From Streptomyces caatingaensis (lineage in GTDB: Bacteria; Actinomycetota; Actinomycetes; Streptomycetales; Streptomycetaceae): 64,000 nucleotides of DNA. Below, piece by piece: positions 58,590 through 64,000 of the stretch (within the stretch, counting starts at the first letter, position 1; each line of letters opens with the position of its first letter). The translations under genes and the position numbers were made by a program. The stretch is taken from NCBI RefSeq assembly GCF_001187435.1, contig NZ_LFXA01000017.1:62001-126000 (forward strand), read 5' to 3'. Under the pieces are notes generated by a model that saw nothing but the letters and a program-made list of their open reading frames with translations, made no database searches and was not told the origin of the DNA.

Positions 58590-59279
58590 ATGCCCACCCT
58601 GATCCTGGTCCGGCACGGCCGGTCCACCGCCAACACCGGTGGCGTGCTCGCGGGATGGACCCCCGGCGTCGCCCTCGACGAGCGCGGCGCCGCCCAGGCG
58701 GCGGCCCTGCCCGGCCGGCTGCGGGACGTGCCGCTGGCCGCGGCCGTCACCAGCCCCCTGCGGCGCTGCCGGGAGACCCTGGCCCCGCTGCTCGCCGCCC
58801 GGCCGGGGCTGCCGCTGCACACCGACGAGCGGATCGGCGAGTGCCACTACGGCGACTGGTCCGGCCGCAAGCTCGCCGAGCTGGGCGACGAGCCGCTGAT
58901 GGCCGTCGTCCAGCAGCACCCCTCCGCCGCCGTCTTCCCCGGCGGCGAGTCCATCCGCGGCATGCAGGCCCGCGCCGTCGACGCCGTCCGCGAGTGGAAC
59001 GACCGCATCGAGCACGAGCACGGCCCCGACGCGGTCTACCTGATGTGCAGCCACGGGGACCTGATCAAGGCGCTGGTCGCCGACGCCCTCGGGCTGCACC
59101 TCGACCTCTTCCAGCGCATCCACGTCGACCCGTGCTCGGTCACCGCGATCCGCTGGACCCGGCTCCGGCCCTATCTGCTGCGCCTCGGCGACACCGGCGA
59201 GCTCGCCGGCCTCGCGCCGCACGAGGACGCCCCCGGCGCCGGGGACTCCGCGGTCGGGGGCGGTGCGGGGGCACCGTGA
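58590..59279 (+). CDS. Histidine phosphatase-family protein
   Basis: A 229-aa phosphatase of the phosphoglycerate-mutase-like superfamily. The catalytic LVRHGRSTANTGG (phosphohistidine) lies at residues 6-18, the acid Glu in ERIGECHYGDWSG, and the second His in MCSHGDLIKAL. The MSMEG_4193-type subgroup is conserved in actinobacteria together with the DUF3090 and SCO1664-family genes that follow here. TAGGCT lies about nine bases before the ATG and no ribosome site is present, so the mRNA may be leaderless. The physiological substrate is unproved. Confidence 0.92.
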   Translation: MPTLILVRHGRSTANTGGVLAGWTPGVALDERGAAQAAALPGRLRDVPLAAAVTSPLRRCRETLAPLLAARPGLPLHTDERIGECHYGDWSGRKLAELGDEPLMAVVQQHPSAAVFPGGESIRGMQARAVDAVREWNDRIEHEHGPDAVYLMCSHGDLIKALVADALGLHLDLFQRIHVDPCSVTAIRWTRLRPYLLRLGDTGELAGLAPHEDAPGAGDSAVGGGAGAP

Positions 59280-59375
59280 TCCCCGTGCGCAGTAGGGTGG
59301 TGGCGCGGGCGAGCGGCACGGGCCCCCGCCCCGCACCGGAGTTCACGACCGACCACCGACCAATGGAGCAGGACG

Positions 59376-59966
59376 TTGCCCCGTCAGGTGTTCCTCTATG
59401 ATCCGCCGGACCGCTTCGTCGCCGGTACGGTCGGGCTGCCGGGCCGCCGCACCTTCTTCCTCCAGGCGAGCGCGGCCGGCCGCACCACCAGCGTCGCCCT
59501 GGAGAAGGCGCAGGTCGAGGCGCTGGCCGAGCGCATCGACGAGCTGCTGGACGAGGTCGTCCGGCGCACGGGCGGCAGCGCGCCCGTCCCGGCCGTGGCC
59601 CCCGCCGAGCTCGCCGACACCGCGCCCCTGGAGACCCCCGTCGAGGAGGAGTTCCGGGTCGGCACCATGGCCCTGGCCTGGGACGGCGAGAGCCAGCGCA
59701 TGGTCGTCGAGGCGCAGGCCCTCGTCGAGCTGGAGGCCGACACCGACGAGGACCTCGCCGCGGCCGAGGAGCGCCTCCTCCAGGACGAGTCGAACGGGCC
59801 GCCCATGCTGCGCGTGCGCATCACCGGCACCATGGCCCGGGCCTTCGCCAAGCGCGCTCTGGAGATCGTCAACGCCGGCCGCCCGCCCTGCCCGCTGTGC
59901 AGCCTGCCGCTCGACCCGGAGGGACACGTATGTCCGCGCCAGAACGGATACCGTCGCGGAGCGTGA
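59376..59966 (+). CDS. DUF3090-family protein
   Basis: A 196-aa conserved actinobacterial protein (PRQVFLYDPPDRFVAGTVG, LQASAAGRTTSVALEKAQVE, and a C-terminal RPPCPLCSLPLDPEGHVCPR zinc-binding-like cluster with three Cys and a His). The function is unknown. The family is almost always encoded with the phosphatase and SCO1664-family genes. The start is a TTG seven bases after GGAG, and no ATG is available at the conserved N-terminus. The 3' end overlaps the next gene by 37 bases. Confidence 0.92.
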   Translation: MPRQVFLYDPPDRFVAGTVGLPGRRTFFLQASAAGRTTSVALEKAQVEALAERIDELLDEVVRRTGGSAPVPAVAPAELADTAPLETPVEEEFRVGTMALAWDGESQRMVVEAQALVELEADTDEDLAAAEERLLQDESNGPPMLRVRITGTMARAFAKRALEIVNAGRPPCPLCSLPLDPEGHVCPRQNGYRRGA

Positions 59967-60757
59967 GCCCGCAGGAGCTGCTGGCCAAGGGCGAGCTGAC
60001 GGTGCGCGGCCGGATCCGCGAGGCGTCCAACGCCGTCCTCTACTGCACGGTCGAGTACGAGGGCGTGAGCGCCGCCTGCGTCTACAAGCCCGTCGCCGGC
60101 GAGCGCCCGCTGTGGGACTTCCCCGACGGCACGCTCGCCCAGCGCGAGGTGGCCGCCTACGAGCTCTCCGAGGCCATGGGCTGGGGCCTGGTCCCGCCGA
60201 CGGTGCTGCGCGACGGCCCGTACGGGCGGGGCATGTGCCAGCTGTGGGTCGAGGTGCCCGACGAGGCCGCCCAGGAGCGGCTGCTGGCCCTGGTCGAGGG
60301 CGAGGAGCCGGGCCCCGGCTGGAAGGCCGTGGGGTACGCGGACGTGGGGGAGGAGCGGCCGGCGCTGCTGGTGCACGCGGACGACGAGCGGCTGCGGCGG
60401 CTGGCCGTCCTCGACGCGGTGATCAACAACGGTGACCGCAAGGGCGGCCACCTGCTGCCCTCCGCCGACGGCCGGCTCTACGCCATCGACCACGGCGTCA
60501 CCTTCAACGCGGACGACAAGCTGCGCACGCTGCTGTGGGGCTGGGCGGGCGAGCCGCTGACGGAGGAGGCGCTGGCGGCCCTGCGCCGGCTCTCCGCCGA
60601 CCTGGCCGACGGCGGTCCGCTGGCCGCGCGCCTGGCCGAGCTCATCACCCCGGCCGAGATCGACGCCCTCCGCTCCCGCGTCGCCGGCCTCCTGCGCACC
60701 GGCCGCCACCGCGAGCCGAGCGGCCGCTGGCCGGCGATCCCGTGGCCGCCGGTCTGA
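59930..60757 (+). CDS. SCO1664-family protein (PI3/4-kinase-like fold)
   Basis: A 275-aa protein of the family named after S. coelicolor SCO1664. Segments such as VYKPVAGERPLWDFPDGTLA and AVLDAVINNGDRKGGHLL, then YAIDHGVTFNADDKL, contain the Lys, the NNGDRK (HxD-like) loop and the IDHG metal-binding motif of phosphatidylinositol 3/4-kinase-like phosphotransferases. It may phosphorylate a small molecule or protein. The ATG follows GGAGGGAC and lies inside the preceding DUF3090 gene, so the two are coupled. The mshC gene follows after about 100 bases with its own promoter-like -10. Confidence 0.93.
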   Translation: MSAPERIPSRSVSPQELLAKGELTVRGRIREASNAVLYCTVEYEGVSAACVYKPVAGERPLWDFPDGTLAQREVAAYELSEAMGWGLVPPTVLRDGPYGRGMCQLWVEVPDEAAQERLLALVEGEEPGPGWKAVGYADVGEERPALLVHADDERLRRLAVLDAVINNGDRKGGHLLPSADGRLYAIDHGVTFNADDKLRTLLWGWAGEPLTEEALAALRRLSADLADGGPLAARLAELITPAEIDALRSRVAGLLRTGRHREPSGRWPAIPWPPV

Positions 60758-60855
60758 GCCCGGCCGCGCCGGGGCGAGCGGAGCCGGGGGCCCCACTTCA
60801 CTGAACCGACGGATCCGGTTCGTATCCGGAAGCCGCGTCCGGTTACGCTCGGAGC

Positions 60856-62085
60856 ATGCATGCCTGGCCCGCTTCCGATGTGCCCGCCCTGCCCGGCAGT
60901 GGCCGCGACATCCGGATCCACGACACCGCGACCGGTGGACGGGTGACCCTCGTCCCCGGCCCCGTCGCCCGCCTCTACGTCTGCGGCATCACGCCCTACG
61001 ACGCGACCCACATGGGGCACGCGGCGACCTACAACGCGTTCGACCTCGTGCAGCGCGTGTGGCTCGACACCAAGCGGCAGGTTCACTACGTCCAGAACGT
61101 GACCGACATCGACGATCCGCTGCTGGAGCGGGCCGCCGCCAACGGTGACGACTGGGAGGCCCTCGCCGAGCGCGAGACGGCCCTGTTCCGCGAGGACATG
61201 ACCGCGCTGCGGCTCCTCCCGCCCCGGAACTACGTGGGCGCCGTGGAGTCGATACCCAAGATCGTCCCGATCGTCGAGCGCCTGCTCGCCGCCGGTGCCG
61301 CCTACGAACTCGACGGCGACGTCTACTTCTCGGTGGCCTCCGACGCCCACTTCGGCGAGGTCTCCGGCCTGGACGCCGAGGCCATGCGCCTGCTGTCCGC
61401 CGAGCGCGGCGGCGACCCCGACCGGCCGGGCAAGAAGAACCCGGTCGACCCGATGCTGTGGATGGCCGCCCGCCCGGGCGAGCCCAGCTGGGACGGCGCC
61501 TCGCTCGGCCCCGGCCGCCCCGGCTGGCACATCGAGTGCGTCGCCATCGCCCTGGAGCACTTCGGCATGGGCTTCGACGTCCAGGGCGGCGGCTCCGACC
61601 TGATCTTCCCGCACCACGAGATGGGCGCCTCGCACGCCCAGGCGCTCACCGGCGAGCACCCCTTCGCCAAGGCGTACGTGCACGCGGGCATGGTCGCGCT
61701 GCACGGCGAGAAGATGTCCAAGTCCAAGGGCAACCTGGTCTTCGTCTCGGCGCTGCGCCGCGCGGGCGTGGACCCGGCGGCCATCCGCCTGGCCCTGCTG
61801 GCCCACCACTACCGCGCCGACTGGGAGTGGACGGACGCCGTCCTGGCCGAGGCCGTCGAGCGCCTGGGCCGCTGGCGCGCGGCCGTCTCCCGCCCCGACG
61901 GCCCGTCCGCCGACGCCCTCCTGGAAGAGGTCCGCGAGGCGCTCGCCGACGACCTCGACGCCCCCGCCGCGCTGGCCGCGGTGGACCGCTGGGCCGCCGC
62001 CCAGGCCGCCGGCGGCGGCACGGACGAGGGCGCGCCCGGCCTGGTGTCGCGCACGGTGGACGCGCTGCTCGGCGTGGCGCTCTGA
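60856..62085 (+). CDS. mshC: Cysteine:1-D-myo-inosityl 2-amino-2-deoxy-alpha-D-glucopyranoside ligase (MshC)
   Basis: A 409-aa ligase that activates L-cysteine with ATP and joins it to GlcN-inositol, the fourth step of mycothiol synthesis. It is a cysteinyl-tRNA synthetase relative: the zinc-site Cys lies in VCGITPYDATHMGHAATYN, which also contains the HIGH-type motif THMGHA. The conserved LWMAARPGEPSWDG and the WHIECVAIALEHFG zinc region follow, and the KMSKS loop is GEKMSKSKGN at about residue 290. The length matches MshC rather than CysS. TACGCT lies seven bases before the ATG, and the transcript may be leaderless. A strong terminator follows. Confidence 0.97.
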   Translation: MHAWPASDVPALPGSGRDIRIHDTATGGRVTLVPGPVARLYVCGITPYDATHMGHAATYNAFDLVQRVWLDTKRQVHYVQNVTDIDDPLLERAAANGDDWEALAERETALFREDMTALRLLPPRNYVGAVESIPKIVPIVERLLAAGAAYELDGDVYFSVASDAHFGEVSGLDAEAMRLLSAERGGDPDRPGKKNPVDPMLWMAARPGEPSWDGASLGPGRPGWHIECVAIALEHFGMGFDVQGGGSDLIFPHHEMGASHAQALTGEHPFAKAYVHAGMVALHGEKMSKSKGNLVFVSALRRAGVDPAAIRLALLAHHYRADWEWTDAVLAEAVERLGRWRAAVSRPDGPSADALLEEVREALADDLDAPAALAAVDRWAAAQAAGGGTDEGAPGLVSRTVDALLGVAL

Positions 62086-62101
62086 CCCGGTTCCGTTCCC
62101 G

Positions 62102-62137
62102 CGGGGTGCCCGCCGCCGTCAGGCGGCGGGCACCCCG
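62102..62137 (+). terminator. Rho-independent-type terminator after mshC
   Basis: A perfect 16-base stem (CGGGGTGCCCGCCGCC and complement) with a GTCA loop is followed by TTTT. It begins 17 bases after the mshC stop and is the only clear stem with a T-run noted in the window. Confidence 0.9.
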
Positions 62138-62309
62138 TTTTCGCGTCCGCGCACACCGAGTTGACGGAGTATCAACTTCCGGATGTGTTCTTCCGTGAAG
62201 GCCGGGGCGGATCCCGTGTGTCGCGGGCGGGCCCTGTGCTGAGGTGGGCGCCGGGCGCGAGACCCGTTCACCGACCGCCGCAGGGCGGCGACGACTGGAG
62301 GGACATGCC

Positions 62310-63278
62310 ATGCACCGCACCGCAGCACGCCGCCCGTTCGCCCGCCGAAGACTGCTCGGCGCCGGCGCGGCCGCGGCCGTCGGCACCCTCGCCCCGGCCG
62401 CCCGGGCCGCCGCCGCGCCGGCCTCCTGGCCCACGCGCCTGCCCCTGCCCGACGGCTTCCGCCCCGAGGGCATCGCCATCGGACCCGGCCCCTGGGCCTG
62501 GCTCGGCTCCCGGGCCGGCTCCGCACTCTACCGCGCCCACCTGCCCACCGGCCGCGGCTCCCTGCTGCCCACCGGCATGGACGGCCCCTCGCTCGGCCTC
62601 AAGACCGACCGCCACGGCCGGGCCTTCGTCGCCGGCGCCTTCGCCCGGGACCTGCGCGTCGTCGACACCCGCGACGGCCGGCTCCTGGCCCGCTACCCCG
62701 TGGGCGGACCCGGCACCCTGGTCAACGACGTCGTCCTGACCCCCGGCGCCGCCTGGTTCACCGACTCCACCCGGCCGTACGTCTACGGCCTCCCGCTCGG
62801 CCCGCGCGGCGAACTGCCGCCCGCCCGCGACGTGGTGGCGCTGCGGCTGACGGGGGAGTGGCAGGAGGCGCCCGACGGCGGCTTCACCTCCAACGGCGTC
62901 TCGGTCACGCCCGACGGCCGGGCCCTCCTCGTCGTCAACGTCTTCCAGGACGGCGGCGGCCTGCTGCGCGTCGACCCGCGCACCGGGGACGCGCGCCGCG
63001 TGGACCTCGGCGGCGTCCGGCTGCCCGACGGCGACGGGGCGCTGCTCACCGGCCGCACGCTCTACGTCGTCCAGCAGGTGCAGAACGCCGTCGACGTCTT
63101 CCACCTCGACGCCGCCGGCCTGCGGGGCGTACGGGTCGCCCGCATCACCGACCCGCGCTTCCGCGTCCCCACCACCGCAGCCGCCTACGGGGACCGGCTC
63201 TACCTGCCCAACTCCCGCTTCACGGAGGAGCCTCCGCCGCGGGAGTACGACGTGGTGGCGGTGCGCCGGGTGCGCTGA
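62310..63278 (+). CDS. Tat-type secreted beta-propeller protein (SMP-30/gluconolactonase-like)
   Basis: A 322-aa exported protein. The N-terminus carries a twin-arginine signal (FARRRLLGAGAAAAVGTLAP), so it is probably exported folded. The mature part has repeated propeller blades: GFRPEGIAIGPGPWAWLG, GPSLGLKTDRHGRAFVAGAF, VNDVVLTPGAAWFTDSTRPY and FTSNGVSVTPDGRALLVVNV. These resemble SMP-30/NHL-type six-bladed proteins that bind calcium or hydrolyse lactones. GGAGGG lies eight bases before the ATG. Some databases call relatives superoxide dismutase, but no metal site of that kind is visible. Substrate unknown. Confidence 0.8.
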   Translation: MHRTAARRPFARRRLLGAGAAAAVGTLAPAARAAAAPASWPTRLPLPDGFRPEGIAIGPGPWAWLGSRAGSALYRAHLPTGRGSLLPTGMDGPSLGLKTDRHGRAFVAGAFARDLRVVDTRDGRLLARYPVGGPGTLVNDVVLTPGAAWFTDSTRPYVYGLPLGPRGELPPARDVVALRLTGEWQEAPDGGFTSNGVSVTPDGRALLVVNVFQDGGGLLRVDPRTGDARRVDLGGVRLPDGDGALLTGRTLYVVQQVQNAVDVFHLDAAGLRGVRVARITDPRFRVPTTAAAYGDRLYLPNSRFTEEPPPREYDVVAVRRVR

Positions 63279-63318
63279 GCGGGACGCACCGGGGACGTTC
63301 GGTCACGAACCAGGGGTA

Positions 63319-63328
63319 ACCGTACGGT
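63319..63328. promoter_or_regulatory. Palindrome upstream of the GH3 gene
   Basis: ACCGTACGGT is a perfect ten-base palindrome about 135 bases before the GH3 start, followed by TTGATC. It could be a regulator site for glycosidase expression, but no matching repeat was found in the window. Confidence 0.25.
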
Positions 63329-63462
63329 AGTTGATCACATCTGGTCCGATTCCCTTGACCCCGGCGGACCGGACGATCAAGACTCGTCGCATACGGCCGT
63401 ACTGTCCTGTCCTGTCCGGGTTGCGTCCGCGTGGCCCGGTCCCGTTCGGAGGTCGCGCCGTC

Positions 63463-64000
63463 ATGCCCGCATTACCCTCGGAAGGAAGCCCCGCCGGCCC
63501 CAGCCGCCGCCAGGCCCTCGGTCTGCTGGGCGGCACCGCCGCCGCCCTCGCCCTGTCCACAGCAGCCGGACCCGCCGCCCAGGCCGCGCCGGCCGCCGCG
63601 CCCGCCGCCCTGCCCGAGCGGGTGCGCACCCTGCTCGGCAGGCTCACCCTCGACGAGAAGATCTCCCTCGTGCACGGGGCCGCCGACCCGAGGAGAACCG
63701 GCGCCGCCGGATACCTCCCCGGCGTCCCGCGCCTGGGCATCCCCGAACTGCGGCTCACCGACGGGCCGGCGGGCGTCAACCTCGCCAGGTCCGCGACGGG
63801 ACTGCCGCCCGTCTCCACCCTCGCCGCCTCCTTCAACCCCCGGCTCGCCCGGGAGTACGGCGCGGTGATGGGCCGCGAGGGACGCGCCCTGGGCATGGAC
63901 CTCATGCTCGCCCCGCAGATCGAGCTCTCCCGCACCCCGCTGTTCAGCCGCGACAAGGACCAGGCCGGCGAGGACCCGTACCTCAACGGGGTCATCGGCG
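63463..64000 (+). CDS. Secreted glycoside hydrolase family 3 enzyme (3' partial)
   Basis: The 5' part of a beta-glucosidase-type GH3 enzyme that continues past the window. The N-terminus has a Tat-like signal (SRRQALGLLGGTAAALALST). The mature protein starts with the GH3 TIM-barrel pattern: RVRTLLGRLTLDEKISLVHG, PELRLTDGPAGVNLARSATG (substrate-binding Asp-Gly-Pro), REGRALGMDLMLAPQIELSR and GEDPYLNG at the window end. The catalytic nucleophile Asp lies beyond the end. GGAGG is 14-18 bases before the ATG, somewhat far. The 180-base gap upstream holds one palindrome. Confidence 0.9.
   Translation, partial: MPALPSEGSPAGPSRRQALGLLGGTAAALALSTAAGPAAQAAPAAAPAALPERVRTLLGRLTLDEKISLVHGAADPRRTGAAGYLPGVPRLGIPELRLTDGPAGVNLARSATGLPPVSTLAASFNPRLAREYGAVMGREGRALGMDLMLAPQIELSRTPLFSRDKDQAGEDPYLNGVIG

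Noticed and set aside
62310..63278. Superoxide dismutase label for the secreted propeller protein
   Set aside because: Relatives may carry that name, but the sequence shows propeller-blade repeats and no dismutase metal site.

Overview
The window is one contiguous stretch of high-GC actinomycete chromosome, almost certainly from a Streptomyces. Three things point there: a pair of chaplin genes (49.5-50.8 kb), the mycothiol ligase gene mshC (60.9 kb), and a gene order (dnaE2 / Y-family polymerase / secreted lipase ... SGNH esterase ... hmgA ... chaplins ... SCO1664-family / mshC) that I recognise from the SCO17xx-SCO16xx part of the S. coelicolor chromosome. The synteny is from memory and was not computed.

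Layout. 0-3.4 kb: an error-prone polymerase pair, dnaE2 (5' end outside the window) and an ImuB-like protein whose N-terminus is interrupted by a palindromic repeat. 3.6-6.2 kb: secreted lipase, GntR regulator, small protein, acetyltransferase. 6.3-10.2 kb: a lone NIS siderophore synthetase behind an iron box, then asnB. 10.3-11.1 kb: a scar where two 5'-truncated gene remnants meet head to head. 11.2-21.5 kb: a GntR regulator, a glycoside hydrolase, a tightly coupled minus-strand polysaccharide operon (two GT2 enzymes, a polysaccharide deacetylase, a flippase fused to a second membrane domain), and a CelD-like acyltransferase with a small membrane protein. 21.9-25.6 kb: SGNH esterase, small protein, GntR regulator and hmgA.

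25.6-29.9 kb is an accessory island in advanced decay. It has tandem GC hairpins, a broken serine recombinase that runs into a transposase tail, a 5'-truncated TPR-type regulator, a string of very small genes (two encoding zinc-knuckle miniproteins) and further frameshifted remnants. 29.9-47.6 kb returns to chromosome-type genes: TetR regulators, a MarR/MFS divergon with three matching operators, Nudix, transporters, and a secreted galactose-oxidase-like enzyme followed by a DyP peroxidase with a four-repeat hemopexin-like tail. 47.7 kb holds tRNA-Leu(GAG). 48.0-64.0 kb holds an M20 peptidase, the chaplins chpH and chpC behind a candidate sigma-BldN promoter, a RecD-like protein that seems to have lost its ATPase motifs, an aldo/keto reductase, an F420-type LLM oxidoreductase, a ferritin-like protein, a CorA-like channel, the phosphatase / DUF3090 / SCO1664-family / mshC run, a Tat-type secreted propeller protein and the start of a GH3 glycosidase.

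Most likely functional units: the polymerase pair (mutagenic repair); the polysaccharide operon with its hydrolase and acyltransferase (cell-surface glycan); the oxidase-peroxidase pair (extracellular H2O2 made and used); the chaplins (aerial hyphae coat); and the mshC neighbourhood (mycothiol). Start codons were chosen from ribosome binding sites and family N-termini. Many are GTG and two are TTG.
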